From positions 5,625,403 to 5,689,402 of the forward strand of contig NZ_LR733817.1 in assembly GCF_902506165.1 (NCBI RefSeq): a DNA stretch of 64,000 bases, read 5' to 3'. Shown here piece by piece: positions 56,932 to 64,000 of the stretch. The first letter of the stretch is position 1. Each line of letters opens with the position of its first letter. Source of the stretch: Bosea sp. 29B. Lineage in GTDB: Bacteria; Pseudomonadota; Alphaproteobacteria; Rhizobiales; Beijerinckiaceae. The notes under the pieces were generated by a model that was given only the letters and a program-made list of their open reading frames with translations, did no database searches and had not been told where the DNA came from. Made by a program: the position numbers and the translations under genes.

Positions 56932-57909
56932 ATGACGATCGCATTGACGAGGCGGACCCTGCTTCAGCTCGCCGGCGCCACCTCGCTCGCCATGGCCGCC
57001 GCCGCGGCTGCGCAGGCGGAGGGGCCGGCGCCAGCCGGGGCAGGCTCGGCAACGGGCCTTGCCGGCAGCGCACCGATCCGCTGCGGCGCGATCGGCCTGC
57101 GCGTCCGCGATCTCGACCGGATGAGCCGCTACTACCAGTCCGTGCTCGGCCTCGGCGTGATCTCGGCCAGTGCCGATGGCGTCGTGCTCGGCACCGGCAA
57201 CGTGCCGCTGGTCTGGATGGAGCCGCGACCGCAGGCGCAGTACGAGCCGCGCCATGCCGCCGGCCTGTTCCACACCGCTTTCCTGATGCCGTCCCGGCAT
57301 GATCTCGCCCGCTGGCTCGTCCATGTCGCGCACAACCAGACGCCGCTCACCGGCTTCGCCGACCACAGCGTCAGCGAAGCGGTCTATCTCGACGATCCCG
57401 AAGGCAACGGCATCGAGGTCTACGCCGACCGCGACCCGCACCTCTGGCGCTGGGAGGGCGAGCGCGTCGTGATGGGCACGCACCGGCTCGACGTCGACGG
57501 AATCCTTGGTCTCACCGACACCAGCCGCAGCGACTACCGCGACGCCCCCGCCGGGCTGCGCATCGGCCACATGCATCTGCGTGTCGGCGACATCGCTCAG
57601 TCGGAGGCCTTTTATCGCGACGCGATCGGCCTCGATTCGACCTCGCGCCGCGACACGGCGAGCTTCCTCTCATCCGGGCGCTATCACCACCATGTCGCGC
57701 TCAACACCTGGAACAGCGCCGGCGCCGGGTCGCGCGACCGGGCCCAGACCGGCCTCGACTGGTTCTCGCTGGAAGTCGCCGATCCCGCTCTGCTGGCGAC
57801 GCAGCGCGAGCGGATGGCCAAGGCGGGTTACGCGCCGACGACTGTGGCACGCGGTTTCGAGAGCACCGACCCGTGGGGGACGCGGCTCAGGCTGGTGGGC
57901 GTAGCCTGA
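56932..57909 (+). CDS. Tat-exported VOC (glyoxalase/extradiol dioxygenase-like) protein
   Basis: 325 residues. The N-terminus MTIALTRRTLLQLAGATSLAMAAAAAAQA is a twin-arginine signal (TRRTLLQL). Two VOC (bab-bab) modules follow: CGAIGLRVRDLDRMSRYYQSVLGLG and IGHMHLRVGDIAQSEAFYRDAIGLD. Likely metal-site residues are His in HTAFLM and HMHLRV/HHHVALNTW and Glu in NGIEVYAD. The arrangement resembles the catechol 2,3-dioxygenase CatE family, but those enzymes are cytoplasmic. A periplasmic dioxygenase or lyase is inferred from the signal; the substrate is unknown. Confidence 0.8.
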   Translation: MTIALTRRTLLQLAGATSLAMAAAAAAQAEGPAPAGAGSATGLAGSAPIRCGAIGLRVRDLDRMSRYYQSVLGLGVISASADGVVLGTGNVPLVWMEPRPQAQYEPRHAAGLFHTAFLMPSRHDLARWLVHVAHNQTPLTGFADHSVSEAVYLDDPEGNGIEVYADRDPHLWRWEGERVVMGTHRLDVDGILGLTDTSRSDYRDAPAGLRIGHMHLRVGDIAQSEAFYRDAIGLDSTSRRDTASFLSSGRYHHHVALNTWNSAGAGSRDRAQTGLDWFSLEVADPALLATQRERMAKAGYAPTTVARGFESTDPWGTRLRLVGVA

Positions 57910-57911
57910 AC

Positions 57912-58004
57912 CGTCTTGCTCGCCCTTGTGGCGAGCATCCACGTCTTGAACACCACACTCGACTAGCGAAGACGTGGATGGTCGGGACCAGCCCGACCAT
58001 GACG
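57912..58004. repeat. Palindromic cloverleaf-like repeat, family C, copy 2 (inverted)
   Basis: CTCGCC-cttgt-GGCGAG, CATCCACGTCTT / AAGACGTGGATG and GTCGGG-accag-CCCGAC, ending CATGACG. Compared with 38845-38939 the order of the small hairpins is reversed. It separates the convergent VOC and altronate-dehydratase-type genes. Confidence 0.75.
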
Positions 58005-58036
58005 AAGAAGGTATCCGTTGCGCCCGAAGGCGCTTC

Positions 58037-59566
58037 TCACATCGTCGCGCCGATCTGCCAGGGCACGAACTCGGCATCGCCATAGCCCATCTCTTCGGAC
58101 TTCGACTTCTCGCCCGAGGCGATCTTCAGCAGGTAATCGAAGATCTCCTTGCCCTTCTCCTCCAGCGTCACGCCGTCGAGGACATCGCCGCAATTGAGGT
58201 CCATGTCGTCGGTCTGCTTCAGATACATCGGCGTGTTGGTTGCGAGCTTGACCGAGGGCGTCGGCTTGCAGCCATAGGCCGAGCCGCGGCCGGTGGTGAA
58301 GGCGAGGATGTTGGCGCCGCCGGCGACCTGCCCCGTCGCCGAAACAGGATCGTAGCCGGGCGTGTCCATGTAGACGAAGCCCTTGCTCCGCACCGGCTCG
58401 GCATAGTGGTAGACCGCGGCCAGCGTCTTGGTGCCGCCCTTGGCGGCGGCGCCGAGCGACTTTTCCAGGATAGTGGTCAAACCACCCGCCTTGTTGCCCG
58501 GCGAGGGGTTGTTGTTCATGCTCATCCGGGCGCGCTCGGTGTAGTCCTCCCACCACTTGATGATGCCGACGAGCTTCTCGCCGACCTCGCGGGTGGCGGC
58601 GCGGCGGGTGAGCAGGTGCTCGGCACCGTAGATTTCCGGCGTCTCGGAGAGAATCGCGGTACCGCCATGCTCGACCAGGAGGTCGACCGCCTTGCCGAGC
58701 GCCGGATTGGCGGTGATGCCGGAATAGCCGTCCGAGCCGCCGCACTGCAAAGCGAGCATCAGTTCGGACGCCGGCACGGTCTCGCGCTTGGCCTGGTTGG
58801 CGATCGGCAGCATCACCTTCAGCGCCTCGATCCCGGCCGCGACGGCCTTCCGGGTCCCGCCGGTTTCCTGGATGGTCAGCGTCCGGAAGACGTCGCTCTC
58901 CTCGACGCCATAGGCTTCCTTCATCCGCTTGATCTGGAAGCCCTCGCAGCCGAGGCCGACGACCAGCACCGCCGCCATGTTCGGGTTGCAGGCATAGCCC
59001 CAGGTGGTGCGCTTCAGCACCTCGAAGCTCTCGCCATTGTAGTCGATGCCGCAGCCGGTACCGTGCGTCAGCGCGATGACGCCGTCGACATTGGGATAAT
59101 CGGCGAGGATGCCCGAGCGCTTGACCTCCTCGGCCATGAAGCGCGCGGCCGAGGCCGAGCAGTTCACCGAGGTCAGGATGCCGACATAGTTGCGCGTGCC
59201 GGCATTGCCGGCCTTGCGGCGAAAGCCCTCGAAGGTCGCCCGCTGCTCGACCGGCAGCACAAACTCCGTCTTCGCCTCGGCGGCATAGGCATAGTCGCGC
59301 TCGAAGGCGTGGAAGCCGGTATTGTGCTCATGCACCCATTCGCCGGGCGGGATGTCGAGCGTGGCGAAGCCGATGATCTGCCCGAACTTGCGGATCGGCT
59401 CGTCCTTGGCGATCCGGGTCAGCGCGATCTTGTGGCCGCGCGGGATACGCTTCAGCGCGGTGACCCCGGCTGCGCTGACACCGATATCGATCGGATCGAC
59501 GGCGACCGCGACGTTGTCGGCGGCATTGAGCTTCAGCGTGCGCGGCGGAACGGCTTTGTCGAGCAT
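58037..59566 (-). CDS. UxaA/GarD-family altronate/galactarate dehydratase-type protein
   Basis: 509 residues. The N-terminal SAF-type domain (PIDIGVSAAGVTALKRIPRGHKIALTRIAKDEPIRKFGQIIGF) is followed by the large UxaA/GarD domain: TRNYVGILTSVNCSASAA, THGTGCGIDYNGESFEVLKRT, LGCEGFQIKRM and ALQCGGSDGYSGITANPALGKAVD. Cys/His residues match the Fe-dependent dehydratases of altronate, galactarate and related acids. AAGGT lies before the ATG. No other uronate genes adjoin, so the substrate is not certain. Confidence 0.88.
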   Translation of the reverse strand: MLDKAVPPRTLKLNAADNVAVAVDPIDIGVSAAGVTALKRIPRGHKIALTRIAKDEPIRKFGQIIGFATLDIPPGEWVHEHNTGFHAFERDYAYAAEAKTEFVLPVEQRATFEGFRRKAGNAGTRNYVGILTSVNCSASAARFMAEEVKRSGILADYPNVDGVIALTHGTGCGIDYNGESFEVLKRTTWGYACNPNMAAVLVVGLGCEGFQIKRMKEAYGVEESDVFRTLTIQETGGTRKAVAAGIEALKVMLPIANQAKRETVPASELMLALQCGGSDGYSGITANPALGKAVDLLVEHGGTAILSETPEIYGAEHLLTRRAATREVGEKLVGIIKWWEDYTERARMSMNNNPSPGNKAGGLTTILEKSLGAAAKGGTKTLAAVYHYAEPVRSKGFVYMDTPGYDPVSATGQVAGGANILAFTTGRGSAYGCKPTPSVKLATNTPMYLKQTDDMDLNCGDVLDGVTLEEKGKEIFDYLLKIASGEKSKSEEMGYGDAEFVPWQIGATM

Positions 59567-59687
59567 GATGATACCTTGGGATCGGCGGCTCCCCCGCCTC
59601 CCCTAAGCAATGCTCTGATTGCGGCCTTTTTTCAATCGGTTGAAACTAGGAGCTGAGTTGCGGCCCGCGCCGGGCAGGCAAGTGCCG

Positions 59688-61043
59688 CTAGCGCTCGACC
59701 GAAACGTCCAGCCGCATCGCCGGATGGATGCCGCAATAGAGCTCGTAGCGCCCCGGCCGCGCGAAGGGCAGCGTCACAGACTGGCCCGGCTCCTGCGCGC
59801 CGGAATTGAATTTCTGCGGCCCGGTGTCGAGGCGGACATTATGGGTGCGGACATCGTCGTTGACGATCGTCAGGCTCTGCCCGGCATGCACGCGAACGGC
59901 CGAGGGCTGGAACAGCTTGTCCTTCTGCGAGATCACCGTGCCTTCGCGCGCGGCCGGCGGAGCGGCAGGTCCCGCCGCGACCAAGGGCGCCGGCACCGGC
60001 GGGTTCTCGCTCGATAAGGTCGCGAGAAAGGCGAGCAGCGCTGTCCGCTCCGGCTCCGTCAGTGTCACCCGCTTGAGGTCGGGCGACAGGCTCGGGCGCT
60101 GGATGACGCCATGGTCGTAGTGGTCGAGCACCGCGTCTAGCGTCGCCAGCGAGCCGTCATGCATATAGGGCGCGGTCCAGGCGAGCTCCCGTAGCGACGG
60201 TGTCTGGAAGGCATGGTCAGCCGCCGGAAGGCCGATGAGCTTGCCGCGGCCCAGGTCATTGCCGGGGAGGCCGATATCGTGGAAGGCCCGGTCGGTGAAG
60301 GCCCAGCCGGAATGGCAGTTGCTGCAGCCGGCCTTGCCGTTGAAGAGCGCGAAACCGGCCTTCTCCTCGGCAGTCAGCGCCGCCTCATTGCCCTCCGCCC
60401 AGGCATCGAAGCGCGTCTTCGGCGAGACCAGGCTGCGGACATGGGTCGCGAGCGCGGCGGCAATCTGGTCCGGGCCGACCTGTGGATGCTCGGGAAACGC
60501 CTCGGCGAAGGCCTTGCGATAGGAGCGGTCACGCCCGAGCTTGCCGGCGAGGCGGGGCAGGCTCTCGCCCATTTCGAGCGGGTCTTCGATCGGCCCGCGC
60601 ACCTGCTCTTCGAGCGTGCGCGCCCGTCCATCCCAGAAAAAGGCGGCACCCCAGGCGAGGTTCCACAGATGCGGCGTGTGCCGGACGAGCGGCTTCTTCG
60701 CGACGCCGCGGCCGATCTGCACGCCATCCGTGAAACCAAGGGCCGGATCATGGCAGCTCGTGCAGGCGACCGTGCCATTCACCGACAGGGCGGGATCGGC
60801 GAAAAGCCGTTTGCCGAGCGCGAGCTTGGCCGGCGTCGGCGGATTGGCCTCGGGAAACGGCACGCCATCCGGGCGACGATAGAGCGCCTTCAAGGCTGCT
60901 AGGGCCGCCTCGCCTGCCCCCGGCGCCTGTTCCTGCGCCTGCGAGCCACCGGTCAGCGCGAGCGCCGCCGCCAGCATGCCGGCGAGGAACGCCTTGGGCA
61001 GCGACGGCGACCGCTTCGTATCGATCGGGGTGACGATGGCCAA
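59688..61043 (-). CDS. Di-heme cytochrome c peroxidase (MauG-like) fused to a cupredoxin
   Basis: 451 residues from a TTG at 61043 (GAGG upstream). A signal region (about 17-37) precedes two c-heme motifs, CTSCH (94-98) and CSNCH (240-244), in the CCP/MauG fold, including FWDGRARTLEEQVRGPIEDPLEMGE. Residues ~368-451 are a cupredoxin with a likely type-1 copper site: His401, Cys437, His440 and Met443 (YCGIHPAM). CCP reduces H2O2; MauG-like proteins oxidise partner proteins. Carrying a copper electron-transfer domain on the same chain is unusual. It follows the exported helical gene by 11 bp. Confidence 0.9.
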   Translation of the reverse strand: MAIVTPIDTKRSPSLPKAFLAGMLAAALALTGGSQAQEQAPGAGEAALAALKALYRRPDGVPFPEANPPTPAKLALGKRLFADPALSVNGTVACTSCHDPALGFTDGVQIGRGVAKKPLVRHTPHLWNLAWGAAFFWDGRARTLEEQVRGPIEDPLEMGESLPRLAGKLGRDRSYRKAFAEAFPEHPQVGPDQIAAALATHVRSLVSPKTRFDAWAEGNEAALTAEEKAGFALFNGKAGCSNCHSGWAFTDRAFHDIGLPGNDLGRGKLIGLPAADHAFQTPSLRELAWTAPYMHDGSLATLDAVLDHYDHGVIQRPSLSPDLKRVTLTEPERTALLAFLATLSSENPPVPAPLVAAGPAAPPAAREGTVISQKDKLFQPSAVRVHAGQSLTIVNDDVRTHNVRLDTGPQKFNSGAQEPGQSVTLPFARPGRYELYCGIHPAMRLDVSVER

Positions 61044-61054
61044 GGCTTTTCGCC

Positions 61055-61924
61055 TCAGCGCAGGAAGTTCCCGGCCTGCAGCTCGACGCGGGCAATGTCG
61101 GAGAGAACGTCACTGGCGTCCTTGACCGGCTTCTTCGGCGCCACGGCAGCCGGCCAGGCCTTCTTGAGATTCGCGAGCGCGCCGCGGATTTCCTTGAGCG
61201 CCTCGGCATCCTTGGCCTGGAGATCACCTGCGACCGCCTCGACCATCGCCTCGGCCTGCCAGACGAAGCCGCGCGAGTCCTGGTACTCCACCGCCTTGGC
61301 GATACGGCCCTTCTCGATCGCATTGCCATATTCGTCGGCCGCGACCTTCAGCGTCTCCAGCGCGGTCTCGACCGAGAAGCGCGCCCAGTTCTGCTCCGCT
61401 GCCCGCAGGCCGACATCGGCCTCGGCGAGCCGCTCCTGCACCTGCTTGAGCGCGCCGTCATAGGCCTCCTTCTTCTTGGCCTTGACCGTCTGCGCCAGCG
61501 CCTTCAGCGCCGCCTCGAAGGAACGAACCTTGTAGGTGGCAAGATCGCCCTTGATGCCGCCATAAATCTCTTCGGCAGGATGCAGGAAATGCGGCAGCGC
61601 CTCGCCGAATCGGCCCTGGCGCACCAACTCGTCGCCGACCAGCAGATGGCCGCGGATCAGGGCAATGGAGCGTGCGAATTTCAGGTTCGGGGCGAGCGCA
61701 TCGGCCTTGCCACCTTCACCACCCTCTCCGCCTTCGCCACCCTGCCCCTTGGCAGGCGTCGCCGGCGCGCCATGGCTGCCGGCCGCATGCTGCGCCAGCT
61801 GGATACCGTCGCCTTGACGCAAGCCGGGAGCCGCCGCGACCTGGCCCAGATCGGCGCCCGCCAGGCCTGTGCCAGCGGCGATCACGGTGCCGAGGCCGAG
61901 CCAGAGTTTGCTGGTGGTCTTCAT
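61055..61924 (-). CDS. Exported helical protein, partner of the peroxidase
   Basis: 289 residues with AGGAGG before the ATG. Signal segment LWLGLGTVIAAGTGLAGA, then a Gly/Glu repeat linker (GGEGGEGGEGG) and a helical domain. A conserved-looking HFLHPAEEIYGG (residues 112-123) recalls the HxxE metal motif of M75/EfeO-type iron proteins, but no further M75 features were recognised. It is first in an operon with the di-heme peroxidase. A likely role is periplasmic metal or redox handling; the function is not known. Confidence 0.68.
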   Translation of the reverse strand: MKTTSKLWLGLGTVIAAGTGLAGADLGQVAAAPGLRQGDGIQLAQHAAGSHGAPATPAKGQGGEGGEGGEGGKADALAPNLKFARSIALIRGHLLVGDELVRQGRFGEALPHFLHPAEEIYGGIKGDLATYKVRSFEAALKALAQTVKAKKKEAYDGALKQVQERLAEADVGLRAAEQNWARFSVETALETLKVAADEYGNAIEKGRIAKAVEYQDSRGFVWQAEAMVEAVAGDLQAKDAEALKEIRGALANLKKAWPAAVAPKKPVKDASDVLSDIARVELQAGNFLR

Positions 61925-62031
61925 CGCGGCCTCCTGTCATCGGGCCGGCACAACTTGGCCCGCAAAATCGTCGCAGCGGCATGAGCCCGAATTCCCGGGC
62001 AGTCAAGGAAAGAGGTCAGATCGAAAGCTTG

Positions 62032-62048
62032 ATTATAGTTGTTCTAAA
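62032..62048 (-). promoter_or_regulatory. ICE-like box between peroxidase operon and PKHD hydroxylase
   Basis: Read on the minus strand, TTTAGAACAACTATAAT: a perfect TTTAGAA half and 14 of 17 matches to the box at 868-884 before fbpA. It lies 108 bp before the exported-protein start (minus) and 90 bp before the PKHD start (plus), so it could control both. Binding by Irr/RirA-type regulators is inferred. Confidence 0.5.
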
Positions 62049-62137
62049 GAGACTTAAGCCGAACTCTGAAGGTGCTCGCGATGGACAGCGCCTGTACCGC
62101 CACCGCATGATGAGCGAGCTCTTGTGAAGGTCCCGTC

Positions 62138-62797
62138 ATGATCCTGCCGATCGGCAATGTCCTCACCCCTGCCGAAGTCGACGAGGCCCGCGCCGAGCTC
62201 GCCGCGATCCGCTTCGAGGATGGAAGCGGCACCGCCGGCTGGAACGCGAAGCTGGTCAAGAACAACCGCCAGGCGGTGCTGGGCGCACGCAGCGAGGCGC
62301 TCAGGCAGAAGCTCGCCGAGCGCATCCTCGCCAATGAGGTCTTCGCCGCCGCCGTGCGGCCGAAGGCGCTGACGCCTTTGCTGTTCAGCCGCTACGAGCC
62401 CGGCCACGCCTATGGCAGCCATGTCGACGATGCGCTGATGGGCGGCCTACGCACCGATATCTCCTTCACCCTCTTCCTCGCCGCGCCCGAGAGCTATGAG
62501 GGCGGCGAACTGGTGATCGAAGGAACCTCCGGCGACGAGCGGATCAAGCTGCCGGCCGGCTCGCTGATCGCCTACCCCTCGACGAGCCTCCACCATGTCG
62601 CGCCGGTGACGGCGGGCGAGCGCCTCGCCGCAGTCGGCTGGGCTCGCAGCTTCATCCGCGATGGCGGCCAGCGCGAGATTCTGTTCGACCTCGACCGCAC
62701 CCGGCGGGCCCTGTTCACGCGCGAAGGCAAGACCGCCGAGTTCGACCTCTTGTCAAAATCGCTCGCCAACCTGATCCGGATGTGGGCGGAAGACTGA
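62138..62797 (+). CDS. PKHD-type Fe(II)/2-oxoglutarate hydroxylase (PiuC/YbiX family)
   Basis: 219 residues, GAAGG before the ATG. Facial triad: His95-x-Asp97 (YGSHVDDAL) and His152/153 (TSLHHVAPVT), with the 2-oxoglutarate Arg162 (GERLAAVGW). The family PiuC/YbiX is often repressed by iron and located with siderophore receptors. The ICE-like box upstream fits that. Substrate is unknown. Confidence 0.9.
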   Translation: MILPIGNVLTPAEVDEARAELAAIRFEDGSGTAGWNAKLVKNNRQAVLGARSEALRQKLAERILANEVFAAAVRPKALTPLLFSRYEPGHAYGSHVDDALMGGLRTDISFTLFLAAPESYEGGELVIEGTSGDERIKLPAGSLIAYPSTSLHHVAPVTAGERLAAVGWARSFIRDGGQREILFDLDRTRRALFTREGKTAEFDLLSKSLANLIRMWAED

Positions 62798-63100
62798 GGC
62801 ATCAGCGCCCAGGTCACCTCCTCCCGCGTTCGTTCGAACGCCATAGAACGAACTGCACGCAATGCGCGCTTGCAGCGAGTGCTCGACGGGCGCAGGCTGC
62901 CGATCGGACGGGATATGCCCGTCTCATGTGAGCGGAGAGACATCCGTGCACACCGCCGATCGCTCGCAGGCGCCACTGATGCCGCTGGTCCTGGCATATC
63001 TTCGGCACAGGATGGGGCTCCTCATGGCCTCGCTCAGGCCGCGCCACCGCGCCCGGGACATCGCGGCGCTGACCTCGCGGGACAGCGCGCCGCCGGGCGG
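62798..63100. other. Noncoding gap between convergent PKHD and gluconokinase genes
   Basis: About 300 bases without a supported gene. It holds an inverted repeat GTTCGTTC-gaacgccata-GAACGAAC (62828-62853). Small open frames here lack ribosome sites and domain patterns. Confidence 0.5.
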
Positions 63101-63628
63101 CTAGCCCAGCCGCAGCTCCCGCACCACCTGCTCGACGATCGCCTCCCTGCTCGCCTCGACCTGGACGACGAGCGGCTTCTCGTCGGCGCCCGGCTCCTCC
63201 AGAGTCGCGAACTGGCTGTCGAGCAGGGCCGGCGGCATGAAATGGTGCTGGCGGGCGGCCATGCGCTGGCCGATCAGTTCGCGCGAGCCCTTGAGATAGA
63301 CCAGCGTCACGTCCGGCCGATGTCCCACGATCACATCGCGATAGGCCTTCTTCAGCGCCGAGCAGGTGACGATGCCGTTGCCGCCGCTGGTGCGCAGATC
63401 GTCGATCCAGGCCGCGATCGCTGCCAGCCAAGGCTTGCGGTCCTCGTCGGTCAGCGGAATGCTGGCCGACATCTTCGCGACATTCTCCGGCGGATGGAAT
63501 GAGTCGGCATCGCGGAACGGCCAGCCGAGCCGCTCGGCCAGCCGCTCGCCGAGCGAGGTCTTGCCCGAGCTCGCCACACCCATCACGACGATCACCGCCG
63601 ATTTCCCGGCGCCATTGGCAGAGGTCAT
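63101..63628 (-). CDS. gntK: Gluconokinase
   Basis: 175 residues. P-loop VMGVASSGKTSLGERLAERLG, then FRDADSFHPPENVAKMSASIPLTDEDRKPWL and TCSALKKAYRDVI, and YLKGSRELIGQRMAARQHHFMPPALLDSQFATLEEP, the GntK signature. It phosphorylates gluconate to 6-phosphogluconate. The next gene (minus strand, upstream) is 6-phosphogluconate dehydrogenase, which uses its product; 6 bp separate them. Confidence 0.95.
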   Translation of the reverse strand: MTSANGAGKSAVIVVMGVASSGKTSLGERLAERLGWPFRDADSFHPPENVAKMSASIPLTDEDRKPWLAAIAAWIDDLRTSGGNGIVTCSALKKAYRDVIVGHRPDVTLVYLKGSRELIGQRMAARQHHFMPPALLDSQFATLEEPGADEKPLVVQVEASREAIVEQVVRELRLG

Positions 63629-63634
63629 GCTCGC

Positions 63635-64000
63635 TCAGCCCTGCTTCTTCGGCTCGACATGGCCGCCGAAGCCGGCACGCATGGCGGAGAGGATCTTCTC
63701 GGCGAAGGTATGGTCCTTGCGCGAGCGGAAGCGGGTGTAGAGCGAGGAGGTCAGCACTTCGGCCGGCGTCGCGGTCTCGATCGCCGCCTGCACCGTCCAG
63801 CGCCCCTCGCCCGAATCCGAGACATGGCCGGAATAGGCGCCGAGTTCCTCGTCGGCCGCGAGTGCCTCGGCGGTCAGGTCGAGCAGCCAGGAGGTCACGA
63901 CCGAGCCGCGCCGCCAGACCTCGGCGATCTCCGCGACGTCGAAGTCGAAGCCGTATTCTTCCGGCAAGCCGTCCTTGGCCGAGGCGTTGCGCAGGAGGTC
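63635..64000 (-). CDS. gnd: 6-phosphogluconate dehydrogenase, C-terminal part (cut by window edge)
   Basis: The last 121 residues are visible: [47 protein letters not shown], then [43 protein letters not shown]. The block [15 protein letters not shown] is typical of the short, often NAD-dependent decarboxylating 6PGDHs (YqeC/GndA type). It oxidises 6-phosphogluconate to ribulose 5-phosphate. With gluconokinase downstream it forms a gluconate-use operon. Confidence 0.92.
   Translation of the reverse strand, partial: DLLRNASAKDGLPEEYGFDFDVAEIAEVWRRGSVVTSWLLDLTAEALAADEELGAYSGHVSDSGEGRWTVQAAIETATPAEVLTSSLYTRFRSRKDHTFAEKILSAMRAGFGGHVEPKKQG

Overview
The window is high-GC chromosomal DNA (roughly two-thirds G+C) from an alphaproteobacterium, most likely Hyphomicrobiales close to Bosea. 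This rests on the conserved block dgt-argS-SPOR-nagZ-scpA-scpB-tatABC next to erpA, on Irr/ICE-like iron boxes, and on the mix of orphan substrate-binding proteins, DUF2336 and OpgC genes. It looks like core and near-core chromosome. I see no phage, IS element, CRISPR array, rRNA or tRNA. Both ends cut genes: ilvD on the left and 6-phosphogluconate dehydrogenase on the right.

Layout: 1-5.6 kb, ilvD, then a ferric-iron ABC transporter (binding protein and fused permease) behind two ICE-like boxes, then an AsmA-like protein. 5.9-8.7 kb, gyrA with an unusual quinolone-determining region. 8.85-10.1 kb, a recent-looking tandem duplication of a small membrane-protein gene, one copy frameshifted at its 3' end. 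10.1-16 kb, a tricarboxylate-type binding protein, MarC, a PepSY/DUF2946 pair, and a DJ-1 enzyme divergent from a GlxA-type regulator. 16-31 kb, accessory metabolism: deaminase, GNAT, secreted MetX-like hydrolase, M20 peptidase, peptide-binding protein, DUF2336 plus transglycosylase, MaoC plus CoA-ester lyase, MFS pump with divergent LysR, and flavin and nitro reductases. 31-33 kb, an SGNH protein overlapping opgC. 33-46.6 kb, the conserved block tatC-B-A, scpB-A, nagZ, SPOR, argS, dgt, erpA. It is interrupted by an iron-type ABC ATPase between scpB and tatA and by a TRAP binding protein plus ureohydrolase between nagZ and SPOR. 46.6-58 kb, an HD-GYP protein, HPP permease, double cold-shock protein, enolase-superfamily enzyme, LysE exporter, sirtuin, aminotransferase, LivK-like protein, esterase-713-like hydrolase with divergent MarR, and a Tat-exported VOC protein. 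58-64 kb, an altronate/galactarate-type dehydratase, a di-heme peroxidase fused to a cupredoxin with its exported helical partner, a PKHD iron-dependent hydroxylase, gluconokinase and 6PGDH.

The most interesting thread is iron. A 17-bp box before fbpA (868-884) matches, at 14 of 17 positions on the opposite strand, a box at 62032-62048. The second box lies between the cupredoxin-peroxidase operon and the PKHD hydroxylase, so the two loci may share an iron regulator such as Irr or RirA. The ATPase that the fbpAB pair lacks may be the one lodged between scpB and tatA. Also notable: GyrA has Asn-Leu where E. coli has Asp82-Ser83; the SGNH protein lacks its catalytic His; the ureohydrolase has GGDD for GGDH; and four families of long palindromic repeats mostly sit between convergent genes.
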